64,000 nt of DNA from Flavipsychrobacter sp. (GTDB taxonomy: Bacteria > Bacteroidota > Bacteroidia > Chitinophagales > Chitinophagaceae), in NCBI GenBank assembly GCA_021155965.1, contig JAJNBJ010000005.1, forward strand, positions 124,001 to 188,000, in the 5' to 3' direction. Shown here in pieces: positions 35,448-43,626 of this stretch. How positions within the stretch are numbered: position 1 is the stretch's first letter; each line of letters starts with the position of its first letter. The notes beneath the pieces are model-generated. The model did not search any database and had not been told where the DNA came from. It saw only the letters and a program-made list of their open reading frames with translations. Both the position numbers and the translations under genes were made by a program.

Positions 35448-36242
35448 GGTTGTCCATCCTTCAAACTCTCCGTTATGTTTACGGGCTTCTTTTATCAGCT
35501 CTTCGGTAGCTGCATTGATGTCTTCAGGCCTTAACAACACCTGCTTTTGTAAAACCACCCCATAAGCAACTGGTGGTTTTTTCGATTGGTTCAATTTTAG
35601 CTGCTTATACCCTTTATCTGCCACACCTTTGATAAAATTTGTCCTTGCAGTATCAGACGCAAAAAATAGCTTGAAGTGAATATCGCGCATCACATTCAGG
35701 CTATCGCCCCTCTCCATCATTTTCCAGATAATATCATCATTCACCATCCTGTTCTGCGTTAGCTCATCCGGGAACAGCACCTTAAAATAAGTATCCCATT
35801 CACGATCAGGTTTTATCTTGATGGCATAGCTATAATTACTGAAGCTGCGCTTGTACATACGAGCAATGGCGTTGCGGATACCCGTTGTGTCTTTTACGTA
35901 ATAATAGTTCAGCCGCTGGCATTTATGGGTGAATGTGCCTGCATTCACTTTTGCTGTAACCCCTGCTATAAAGTTGCTGGTAGCAGTAAGTACCTCCTCC
36001 AGCGCTTCTATTTCTGCAGTATCCGGTAGTCCGTCGTTCTTGCACGTTTGCACCATCGGCCCCGTTATAACAAGGTTTGGATACTGGGAAAGCGGGGCTT
36101 TAGAAGCAAGGTTAAGGTCTACCAGCACAGATGCCGGCTTGCCATCCATTATGGTCATATAAGCGGCCCAGCGGCCTTCGTTTTGAGCGGGCGAGTTAAA
36201 TGCCACACAGGTTAGCAATAATATGTTTACAAACAATTTCAT
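35436..36242 (-). CDS. Secreted DUF695/RraB-fold protein
   Basis: A 268-residue protein with a signal peptide (MKLFVNILLLTCVAFNSPAQ). An N-terminal DUF695-like part includes EWDTYFKVLFPDE; the C-terminal RraB-like domain includes FFASDTARTNFIKGVADKGY and YGVVLQKQVLLRPEDIN. RraB inhibits RNase E in the proteobacterial cytoplasm; the signal peptide here places the domain in the envelope, so that role is unlikely. The final residues TTPNR are encoded within a REP-like repeat. Its ATG overlaps the stop of the YiiX-like gene (TAATG), so the two are coupled. Confidence 0.75.
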   Translation of the reverse strand: MKLFVNILLLTCVAFNSPAQNEGRWAAYMTIMDGKPASVLVDLNLASKAPLSQYPNLVITGPMVQTCKNDGLPDTAEIEALEEVLTATSNFIAGVTAKVNAGTFTHKCQRLNYYYVKDTTGIRNAIARMYKRSFSNYSYAIKIKPDREWDTYFKVLFPDELTQNRMVNDDIIWKMMERGDSLNVMRDIHFKLFFASDTARTNFIKGVADKGYKQLKLNQSKKPPVAYGVVLQKQVLLRPEDINAATEELIKEARKHNGEFEGWTTPNR

Positions 36243-36862
36243 TATTTCGACACTATTGTAGTCAATAATTCACTATTAAAAATTGCTGCAGGAGAAATTA
36301 CACGCTCGCTCTTGGGTATTTTACTACCGTACCGTTCCTTCATTTTTTTCTTGACGATACTGTTATTCAGATCAAAATCCCGGAGTTGCTGAAGTTTCCC
36401 TATCTCTATTCCCGTAGAGCGTTTATAAATTTTCCAAACTAGCTCAGAACAGTATATTTTATCATCGCTCCATTCAAATGTAATGTCATAACTTTTACCT
36501 TCAAACTGCTTGCCTACCTGCCTCATTTTAACAAGCACTTCCGGGGTTAATATCTGCTTCGCATTTTTGAGCCGCTTCACAACGTAATGTTTACCTTGTC
36601 CGCGTGCGATCCATCCATATAATGGTGTCATTTTTACCGGTTGTATCGCCTCAAGAACATATAAATCATTGCCTTTTTTATAAATAATACCACAGTGGGA
36701 ATATGTTGATTTGGTAGCGAGTTGGATAGCCCTGCTTTGAGATGAAAGCGATGTTTGGAAAATAATATCCCCATCACTTAAACCATGCCTGCCTCCTTCA
36801 TTTTGTCCATAGGTTGCAGTAAATAGTCCGTAAAAAATGATCGTAAAAAGAGTATATTTCAC
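36242..36862 (-). CDS. YiiX/YebB-like NlpC/P60-fold cysteine hydrolase, exported
   Basis: A 206-residue protein with a signal peptide (FTIIFYGLFTATYGQ). The permuted NlpC/P60 pattern of YiiX-type proteins is present: GDIIFQTSLSSQSRAI, catalytic His in STYSHCGIIY, and catalytic Cys in KIYCSELVWKIYKRSTG. Members are predicted amidases or lipid-linked hydrolases with uncharacterised substrates. It is the first gene of a two-gene operon with the secreted RraB-like protein. Confidence 0.82.
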   Translation of the reverse strand: MKYTLFTIIFYGLFTATYGQNEGGRHGLSDGDIIFQTSLSSQSRAIQLATKSTYSHCGIIYKKGNDLYVLEAIQPVKMTPLYGWIARGQGKHYVVKRLKNAKQILTPEVLVKMRQVGKQFEGKSYDITFEWSDDKIYCSELVWKIYKRSTGIEIGKLQQLRDFDLNNSIVKKKMKERYGSKIPKSERVISPAAIFNSELLTTIVSK

Positions 36863-37002
36863 GCAGTAAAATAAAGCAAGTTGTATGATGAAGTCTATTA
36901 CTTTAGGAAATGTTTATCATATAAATAACCCCTATCCTCAATATGTTCACCATCAATGCCTCACATGGCATCCGTTTTTAGAAAATTTTAAGCATTTTCA
37001 CC

Positions 37003-37034
37003 TTGCATTATAACCCCACGAACGGCTATTTTTG
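37003..37034 (+). promoter_or_regulatory. Bacteroidota promoter of the Bat-type operon
   Basis: TTG (37003-37005), a 21-nt spacer, then TATTTTTG (37027-37034). The predicted leader of about 60 nt contains the heptamer array at 37064-37098. Confidence 0.6.
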
Positions 37035-37063
37035 CGAAGCTGAACTAATTTGAAAAATCAGCA

Positions 37064-37098
37064 TGACTTACGACTTATAACTTACGACTTACGACTAA
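37064..37098 (+). repeat. Heptamer tandem array (CGACTTA) in the DUF58 leader
   Basis: Five in-phase 7-bp units of the NGACTTA type (one TAACTTA, the last CGACTAA), ending 3 nt before the ATG. It is the same unit as at 19446-19515. Confidence 0.75.
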
Positions 37099-37101
37099 AA
37101 A

Positions 37102-37968
37102 ATGACCACCGCCGAGATACTTAAAAAAGTAAGAAGGATAGAGATAAAAACGAAGGGGCTGAGCAATCACATCTTCGCGGGTGAATACCACTCTACTTTC
37201 AAGGGCAGGGGTATGTCGTTCAGCGAGGTTAGGGAATATATACCGGGAGATGATGTAAAATTCATCGATTGGAACGTTACCGCCCGTTTCTCCCACCCTT
37301 TCGTAAAAGTATTCGAGGAAGAAAGGGAACTGATCCTGATGTTGCTGGTGGATATAAGCAGCAGTTCACTCTTCGGCACCCAAAAACAACTAAAGCGAGA
37401 TCTTATTACCGAACTGGGTGCTGTACTATCATTCTCTGCAACTACCAACAACGATAAGGTTGGGGTTATCTTTTTCAGCGACAAGGTGGAACAGTATATA
37501 CCACCCAAGAAAGGGAAAAGTCATATCCTCCGCATAATCCGTGAACTCATCGCCCTTGAACCCAAGCATACGGGTGCTACAGATGTGCGCGTGGCACTAG
37601 AGTTTTTGAACAATGTGCTAAAAAAACGCACTATTACATTTGTACTGAGCGATTTTGTGAGCCAACCCTACGATCATGCTTTGCAGCTCGCAGCCCGCAA
37701 GCACGATCTTATTGGCATACATGTATATGACAAATATGACAAAGAGCTACCCTCCGCAGGCCTCGTACAGGTGCAGGATGCTGAAACAGGGAAAATGATG
37801 TGGCTTGATACTGACAATCATTCGGTAAGAAACCAGTATGGCGGCGCTTACGAAGAGAAATATAAATACTGTGTACAGTCCTTCCGCAAGAGTGGTGCAT
37901 CGTTGTTGCATGTGCGCACGGATGAGGACTATGTGCGGATATTACAAACGTATTTTAAAGGACGATGA
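37102..37968 (+). CDS. DUF58 domain protein of a Bat-type operon
   Basis: A 288-residue soluble protein with the DUF58 signature YIPGDDVKFIDWNVTAR and a degenerate VWA fold (LMLLVDISSSSLFG; FVLSDFV). DUF58 proteins usually sit with a MoxR ATPase and VWA proteins in the Bacteroides aerotolerance (bat) cluster. Here a BatD-like and a BatA-like gene follow, but no moxR precedes it. The ATG at 37102 lies just after a heptamer array. Confidence 0.9.
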   Translation: MTTAEILKKVRRIEIKTKGLSNHIFAGEYHSTFKGRGMSFSEVREYIPGDDVKFIDWNVTARFSHPFVKVFEEERELILMLLVDISSSSLFGTQKQLKRDLITELGAVLSFSATTNNDKVGVIFFSDKVEQYIPPKKGKSHILRIIRELIALEPKHTGATDVRVALEFLNNVLKKRTITFVLSDFVSQPYDHALQLAARKHDLIGIHVYDKYDKELPSAGLVQVQDAETGKMMWLDTDNHSVRNQYGGAYEEKYKYCVQSFRKSGASLLHVRTDEDYVRILQTYFKGR

Positions 37969-37996
37969 TAATTGCGCAATGGCTCAATAATTGGAA

Positions 37997-38968
37997 ATGA
38001 GATTGAAACTCTTAAATACAACCATAAAATCCTCACTACTAATAGCAGTAGCATTAGCTATATCGGCGCATGTGTTTGGCCAAAAAGCAACGGCAACTGC
38101 ACGGCTCGATGCCCGACAGGTAATGGTGGGCGACCAGGCACGCCTGTTCATCGAAATTCAGCACAACCCGGCACACAAACTCCAATGGGCCACTATACCC
38201 GACACATTCAATAATCTTGAAGTAGTAGAAAAAGGAAAGATAGATACCGTGAGCACCAGTGGGGTTATCACTTTCCGCCAGAGGTTGCTGATAACCGGTT
38301 TTGACTCCGGGCTTTTCAGGATACCGCCTTTCGTTTTTTCAGTGATACCGGGCGGCAACGATACCCCCTACACAGTTCAAACCGACTCTTTCGACCTGCT
38401 GGTACAAACCGTTGCTGTAGATACCACAAAAGGCTTCAAAGGTATCAAGGGCATTATTGCTGTAAAAAGCTCTTGGCAGGATTATATCTGGTTTATAGTA
38501 GGTGGCCTTGTGCTCATCATTATTGTCGCTGTGGTAGTTATTTACATCATGAAGAAAAAGCCCGCCAAACCTGTCCCTAAAGGCCCTGTCGAATCATTGA
38601 CCGATTATACCCTTCGCATGCTTTCAGAGCTGGATGCAAAACAGCTATGGCAGAAGAACCAGTCCAAGCAATACTATATCGAGCTTACGGAGATAATCAG
38701 GCGGTATATTGAAGACCGTTTCAAAACGCCGGCGATGGAACTGACTACGGAGGAGATACTGGAAAAGGCGCGTATGGTGCGCGATATGCATCCCTACTAC
38801 GATATGTTGACCGAAGTGCTGCACATGGCCGACCTGGCAAAATTTGCCAAATTCGAACCACTGCCGCAGGAGCATATGGATGCAATGGAAAAAGCAAAGC
38901 ATTTTGTAAATACCTCAAGGCCTATCATCATTGTTGAACAATCGCAAAACACAAACAAGGCAATATAA
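37997..38968 (+). CDS. BatD-like exported protein with one membrane anchor
   Basis: About 323 residues: a signal peptide (SSLLIAVALAISAHVFGQ), a beta-rich region (ARQVMVGDQARLFIEIQ; GLFRIPPFVFSVI), one membrane helix (FIVGGLVLIIIVAVVVIYIM) and a cytoplasmic helical domain with YYIELTEIIRRYIEDRF and MELTTEEILEKA. This arrangement matches the hypothetical protein between the DUF58 and VWA genes in bat clusters. TTG 37991 is an alternative start. It is 4 nt upstream of the VWA gene. Confidence 0.75.
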   Translation: MRLKLLNTTIKSSLLIAVALAISAHVFGQKATATARLDARQVMVGDQARLFIEIQHNPAHKLQWATIPDTFNNLEVVEKGKIDTVSTSGVITFRQRLLITGFDSGLFRIPPFVFSVIPGGNDTPYTVQTDSFDLLVQTVAVDTTKGFKGIKGIIAVKSSWQDYIWFIVGGLVLIIIVAVVVIYIMKKKPAKPVPKGPVESLTDYTLRMLSELDAKQLWQKNQSKQYYIELTEIIRRYIEDRFKTPAMELTTEEILEKARMVRDMHPYYDMLTEVLHMADLAKFAKFEPLPQEHMDAMEKAKHFVNTSRPIIIVEQSQNTNKAI

Positions 38969-38971
38969 CCC

Positions 38972-39976
38972 ATGAGCGAACTCCTTGACTGGGACCATAT
39001 TTCTTTCGCACAGCCCTACTTCTTTGCGCTGCTGCTGCTCATTCCATTCATGGTGTGGTGGCAGTTGCGTGGCAGGAGAGATAATCCTGCCCTGCGCCTC
39101 ACTACCCTATCTGGTCTTAATGTAAAAGCAGGTGGCAAGGCAACTTTCAGGCCGGTATTGTTTGTATTGCGGTGTATCGCTTTGGTTGCTCTTACAATTG
39201 CATTGGCACGGCCACAATCCAGTAACACCACAGAGAATATAGACAGTGAAGGCATCGATATCGTAATATCCATGGACGTATCAGGCAGTATGCTTGCCGA
39301 GGACTTTAAACCCAACCGCATTGAAGCTGCGAAGAGCGTGGCGCTGGACTTCGTGGACAAACGCCCTACCGACCGCATTGGCCTGGTAATATTCTCCGGC
39401 GAAAGTTTTTCCATGTGCCCCATCACTATAGACCACAACGTATTGAAAGAACAGATCTCTCAGATAAAGAATGGCATGCTCAATGATGGCACATCTATAG
39501 GTATGGGCCTTGCCACGGCAGTTGACCGCTTGCGGTACTCAAAAGGCAAAAGCAAGGTCATAGTGCTTATGACAGATGGCGTGAACAATACCGGTCTTAT
39601 AGACCCGCTCACCGCATTGGAGATAGCCAAAGCCTTTAAAATAAAAATATACACCATAGGTGTGGGCACCATCGGGCAGGCAATCTTCCCCGTGCAAACC
39701 CCTATGGGCATACAAAAGCAAATGCAGCCTGTGGAAATTGATGAGCCCCTGCTGAAGAAAATGGCAGCCGAGACCGGCGGCAGATATTACCGCGCCACAG
39801 GCAACAAAGCCCTGGATAAAGTATACCAGGAAATAGACAAGCTGGAAAAAACGAAAATAGACATTACCTCATACAAACACTACGCAGAGCTGTTCTTCCC
39901 CTTTGCTATGCTGGCTGTTATATGCCTTGTGCTGGAGGTGCTGCTTCGCTATACCGTATTCCGCAGCATTACTTAA
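38972..39976 (+). CDS. batA: BatA-like VWA-domain membrane protein
   Basis: A 334-residue protein: two N-terminal membrane segments (PYFFALLLLIPFMVWWQL; VLRCIALVALTIALARP), a VWA domain with a complete MIDAS (SMDVSGSMLAEDF, then DGTSIGMG and LMTDGVNNTG), and a C-terminal membrane helix (FPFAMLAVICLVLEVLL). This is the BatA layout. The usual batB, batC and batE genes do not follow; the next gene is an aminotransferase. Confidence 0.88.
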   Translation: MSELLDWDHISFAQPYFFALLLLIPFMVWWQLRGRRDNPALRLTTLSGLNVKAGGKATFRPVLFVLRCIALVALTIALARPQSSNTTENIDSEGIDIVISMDVSGSMLAEDFKPNRIEAAKSVALDFVDKRPTDRIGLVIFSGESFSMCPITIDHNVLKEQISQIKNGMLNDGTSIGMGLATAVDRLRYSKGKSKVIVLMTDGVNNTGLIDPLTALEIAKAFKIKIYTIGVGTIGQAIFPVQTPMGIQKQMQPVEIDEPLLKKMAAETGGRYYRATGNKALDKVYQEIDKLEKTKIDITSYKHYAELFFPFAMLAVICLVLEVLLRYTVFRSIT

Positions 39977-40052
39977 ATACATTAGCTCATTTATATATTT
40001 CTCCTTGGGGAATTGTGCCTTTTGTGTATCTTTCCGCAAAGCCACCCACTTT

Positions 40053-41330
40053 ATGAAATTTGACCGCAGGAGTTTTATCAGGTCTGCATCCGTATTGGCC
40101 GCACTAACAATGGCAGAGATAGATGCGCTCGCCGCATCACATCGCATTAAAAATCATAGCAAGCCCGTCGCAGAAGATGATGAAGCATACTGGAGCAATA
40201 TGCGCCAGCTCTTCCCGTTGGCAAAAGACCTTGTTTACCTCAATAATGGCACCTTCGGCCCGTCGCCCTACCCTGTTATAGATGCCATGCGCACCGCCCA
40301 GATGGATGCCGATATGCACGGCAACTATGGCGCTTACGATGCCACTATGCCTAAAATAGCAAAATTTGTAGGCGCAGATGATGATGAGATTGCACTCACA
40401 CACAATGTAACAGAAGGCATTAACATAGCTTGCTGGGGCGCACCGCTAAAAAGGGGCGATGAAATAATAGTAACGACCCACGAGCATGTAGGCAATGCAG
40501 CCCCATGGATGAACCGCCAGAAACTGGACGGCATTGTGTTGCGCAAATACACCCCAGCCAGAACCGCTGCCGAAACACTGGAGCGCATCAATGCACTGAT
40601 CAATAAAAATACCCGCGCCATAGCTACCCCACACATACCATGTACCCAGGGACAGATACTACCCATTAAAGAAATATGCCGGCTGGCAAAAGACAAAGGC
40701 CTGTTTGCATTGATAGACGGCGCCCACGGCGCAGGCATGATGCCCCTCGACCTGCACGATATGGGCTGTGATACCTACGCAACCTGCTGCCACAAATGGA
40801 TGCTCGGCCCTAAGGGCACCGGCTTCCTTTATGTGCGTAAAGGCTTCCAGGATACACTACAGGCTTATTATGCAGGCGGCGGCACCGATGACGGCAAATG
40901 GAACATCATGACCAACCCCATCACTATAGGCAACTACGCACCCAGTGCCCACCGCTACTTTGGCGGCACACAGGCAAACGGATTATACACCGGGGTAAAC
41001 GCATCCATTGATTTTATTGAGACTATTGGTCAGAAAAACATTCACCGTCGCATAAAATATCTTGGTAAATATACGCAAGACCGCCTGCTGGAATTTGGGA
41101 ACAAAATAGAACTCCTCACCCCTACTGAGGAGCGATCACGCTGTGCAGTAAATGGCTTCCGCATAAAAGGTGTTGACTACCAGAAATTCTTCACCAGGTG
41201 CAACGACAAGAAGATACGCATCCGCATGGTGCCCGAGAACGGCATTAACTCCCTCCGCGTCTCCACCCACATCTACAACAGCAAAGCAGATGTGGATAGG
41301 TTTATTGAGGAGGTAAAGAAAGTGGTATAA
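40053..41330 (+). CDS. Tat-exported class V aminotransferase-fold PLP enzyme
   Basis: A 425-residue protein resembling isopenicillin-N epimerase and cysteine desulfurase-like enzymes. It starts with a twin-arginine signal, FDRRSFIRSASVLAALTMA. Landmarks are YLNNGTFGPSPYPVIDAM, LTHNVTEGINIACWG, LIDGAHGAGMMPLDL, and the PLP-lysine region CHKWMLGPKGTGFLYV. The PLP lysine is present, so it should be an active enzyme working in the periplasm; the substrate is unknown. The frame opens at 39903 inside batA, but ATG 40053 gives the intact Tat signal. Confidence 0.88.
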   Translation: MKFDRRSFIRSASVLAALTMAEIDALAASHRIKNHSKPVAEDDEAYWSNMRQLFPLAKDLVYLNNGTFGPSPYPVIDAMRTAQMDADMHGNYGAYDATMPKIAKFVGADDDEIALTHNVTEGINIACWGAPLKRGDEIIVTTHEHVGNAAPWMNRQKLDGIVLRKYTPARTAAETLERINALINKNTRAIATPHIPCTQGQILPIKEICRLAKDKGLFALIDGAHGAGMMPLDLHDMGCDTYATCCHKWMLGPKGTGFLYVRKGFQDTLQAYYAGGGTDDGKWNIMTNPITIGNYAPSAHRYFGGTQANGLYTGVNASIDFIETIGQKNIHRRIKYLGKYTQDRLLEFGNKIELLTPTEERSRCAVNGFRIKGVDYQKFFTRCNDKKIRIRMVPENGINSLRVSTHIYNSKADVDRFIEEVKKVV

Positions 41331-41333
41331 ATG

Positions 41334-42284
41334 CTAATCTATCATCATTGTTCCACATCCCACCATTTGTGCGGGATTAAATAACTGATAATAATAGAAC
41401 CCCGTTCCGAATTTTTTGCTTTGAATAGTTACGACTTCATCAATAACATTTTCAATTCGTTCCACCATTCGTCCATGCATATCGAAGATAAACAGACAGT
41501 GAGGTTCGTGTAATGGATTATGGAAAGTAAGTTTTGAATATCCTAACGAAGGATTAGGGTAGAGAATTGTTTCCCTCCTTTCTGGAATATTCTCTACTCT
41601 CGTTGGTCCCAAACTTTCTACAGCAACTGAATCAATATAATAGTAAGCAAGTTCGTCCGATCCTCCTACAAGAGATCTATTTTGAACAGCATTTGATAAA
41701 AAACACCCCACTACAAGGTGAGTGTATGCAGAGTCTGCGATAAATGTGCGAAAAAGTCCTGTCCATGAAGTTTTATCGGTTATTTGCCCTGAAGTTGTAT
41801 AATCGACCTGTGGCGTAACAGGTATTACGGATTCCGTAGTTCCATTAGGCTTTGCAACAATATAAAAATATACGCCCAAGCCGTTGGTCGCATATTTCGA
41901 CTTGTCAGCAAGAGATACTCGTATGCTTACCCTATACTTATGACCCGGAACAAGTGCTGGAATATCTCGTGCAATATATTCTCGATAATTTATGCCTCCA
42001 TCGCCTTCATCATAAGTACATACTCCCGCATAAGCATTTGCATGATTGGTCTGTGTTCCAAGAAGATTAGTAGGCACGGAAACAATTGAACTGACAGTCG
42101 CTCCACAGCCATTAAAATAATCGGATGAGCCATAAGTTGGCTGGTACCAACCAACGCTTTTAGTGATTTCCCCAACCAATGTTGGGCAGGAGCTAACAAT
42201 GGCGAAGTTGGAATTAGGAACTATGTTTTGTGCATTTGAGCTACAGGCATATACAAGGGAGAAGAAAAGAAACAAATATTTCAT
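41334..42284 (-). CDS. Secreted protein with T9SS domain
   Basis: A 316-residue protein with a signal peptide (FLFFSLVYACSSNAQ). The mature start NIVPNSNFAIVSSCPT resembles Bacteroidota surface proteins that begin with a carbohydrate-binding-like jelly roll (VPGHKYRVSIRVSLADKS; YYIDSVAVES). It ends in a T9SS sorting domain: ILYPNPSLGYSKLTF, FDMHGRMVERIEN, GFYYYQLF. Binding and role are unknown. It converges with the aminotransferase gene, 3 nt apart. Confidence 0.8.
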   Translation of the reverse strand: MKYLFLFFSLVYACSSNAQNIVPNSNFAIVSSCPTLVGEITKSVGWYQPTYGSSDYFNGCGATVSSIVSVPTNLLGTQTNHANAYAGVCTYDEGDGGINYREYIARDIPALVPGHKYRVSIRVSLADKSKYATNGLGVYFYIVAKPNGTTESVIPVTPQVDYTTSGQITDKTSWTGLFRTFIADSAYTHLVVGCFLSNAVQNRSLVGGSDELAYYYIDSVAVESLGPTRVENIPERRETILYPNPSLGYSKLTFHNPLHEPHCLFIFDMHGRMVERIENVIDEVVTIQSKKFGTGFYYYQLFNPAQMVGCGTMMID

Positions 42285-42781
42285 GTCATATCTTTATATA
42301 AAGATACTAAATAACCCCGCTATTCGGGATTTGCAATCTCCCCGCTGTTCCGGATTTGTAATTCAAAATGGTTCATTTTCCCAGTGTTCCAGATTAAGCG
42401 ATAAATCAAAATATTGAAAGTAATGAATAACTTTCAACTCATGCCATCTGTAAAGCCGTGTATGAATACTGATATTTAGAAATTCGTTCTGGATTCTGGC
42501 TGGGTTGTAGAAAGTCAAATTTAGTTTGATTTGCTTTTATGAAAGTAATGGTGAGCCCCGTCGTGTCCCACTGGCCCGAGTTTGGCGCGTAGCCTTTGTG
42601 CATAGCCAACTCGTGCCTGCCAAATCCAGCCGGTCTGCGACCGGAATTCAATGATAGAAAGCTGAAATACTCCAATGGCGCTAATAACCTTTAGGATGTC
42701 AATTTTATTTAACATTCCCTTGCCTGTTGGGGGAACAAAGTTTTTAGTTGATGTTGAGTTCGGCTATGATAGACGATACAC
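42285..42781. other. Non-coding gap of 497 bp
   Basis: It begins with a 25-bp direct repeat (42315-42364). The rest (42400-42720) has overlapping short frames without protein-like features and looks like decayed sequence; I cannot identify a parent element. Confidence 0.5.
42315..42364 (+). repeat. 25-bp tandem direct repeat, two copies
   Basis: Copies at 42315-42339 and 42340-42364 match at about 20 of 25 bases, each starting CCCCGCT and containing GGATTTG. A third, weaker copy may lie near 42380-42395. Confidence 0.6.
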
Positions 42782-42787
42782 TTGATT

Positions 42788-43552
42788 ATGAACGAAAAAC
42801 GAACGGCTATGAGAAATACAATGATAAGATCGCTTTCACTGCTCGGCATTTCTGCTATGATGGCATTTTCCGTCGCAGCGCAGGATGTACCCAAAGTGAA
42901 AACAAGCGACAAGGAAACTAAGTATAAATCGGAAGACCTTAAAATAAAGGAGAAAAAAGAAGAGTACAAGTACAAATCAGAGGATCTGAAAAAGAAGGAT
43001 GAAAAAGACGAGAGAAAAGTAAAAGCTAAGGTAAAACCTATGCGGGCAACCTCTACGGTACGGACTCAGATCAAAACCGGCGAAACAAATGTGAGGACCA
43101 AAGAACACCTTGAGCCCATCTCTGTAGAACCTGAAACTCCCGAAGCTCCTGAAATAGTTGCCGCCGAACCGGTGGCAGTCCCCCAAACCCCTGTAAAGAA
43201 ACCCGCTGTTAAGAAATATACAGCACGCAAAACTGTTGCACGTAAACCAATAGTTGCGCGTAAAGCCACTACAGCCCCCCGGTATATTGTGCGCACCAAA
43301 GTAGTCAGGGATACCGTCTACGTTCCCAGCCCGCCTGAAAAAGTAGTTTCCATACAAAAGGAAATTGTACACGATACAGTTACCATAACCCGTGTTGATA
43401 CTGTGATAAAAGTGGAGACAAAAAACACCTATACCGGCTACCGCGTGCCAAGAGGTGATTTTAAGAAAGTGAAGCTAAAGAGAGACAAAGATGATGGCAG
43501 TGTATGGATGAAAAGAAAGGAGAAAGACGGCAAAGTAAAAACAGGACGATAA
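42788..43552 (+). CDS. Exported Lys/Val-rich low-complexity protein
   Basis: About 254 residues: a signal-like N-terminus (SLSLLGISAMMAFSVAAQ), a highly charged region with two copies of KYKSEDLK (about 47 and 63), a Pro/Val/Lys linker (VPQTPVKKPAVKK), and a repeated DTV-motif region (RDTVYVPSPPEK; VHDTVTITRVDTVIKVE). It is strongly basic. I recognise no family; it may be a periplasmic or envelope-spanning protein. ATGs at 42782, 42788 and 42809 are all possible starts. Confidence 0.6.
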   Translation: MNEKRTAMRNTMIRSLSLLGISAMMAFSVAAQDVPKVKTSDKETKYKSEDLKIKEKKEEYKYKSEDLKKKDEKDERKVKAKVKPMRATSTVRTQIKTGETNVRTKEHLEPISVEPETPEAPEIVAAEPVAVPQTPVKKPAVKKYTARKTVARKPIVARKATTAPRYIVRTKVVRDTVYVPSPPEKVVSIQKEIVHDTVTITRVDTVIKVETKNTYTGYRVPRGDFKKVKLKRDKDDGSVWMKRKEKDGKVKTGR

Positions 43553-43570
43553 CAGAAGTAGATAATAGCA

Positions 43571-43611
43571 TATAACTAAAAAGCCGCTCACAGAGCGGCT
43601 TTTTAGTTATA
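43571..43611. terminator. Bidirectional terminator between the Lys-rich gene and pdhB
   Basis: An 18-bp perfect stem TATAACTAAAAAGCCGCT / AGCGGCTTTTTAGTTATA with loop CACAG, carrying T-runs on both strands. It serves two converging genes. Confidence 0.92.
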
Positions 43612-43623
43612 ACTTACGACTAA
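43610..43623. repeat. Two heptamer units (TAACTTA, CGACTAA) next to pdhB
   Basis: A short copy of the CGACTTA-type repeat, 3 nt beyond the pdhB stop codon and overlapping the end of the terminator stem. Confidence 0.45.
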
Positions 43624-43626
43624 CCC

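Noticed and set aside
42439-42715. Short overlapping minus-strand frames in the 42285-42781 gap
   Set aside because: No family recognised and they overlap each other; treated as decayed DNA.
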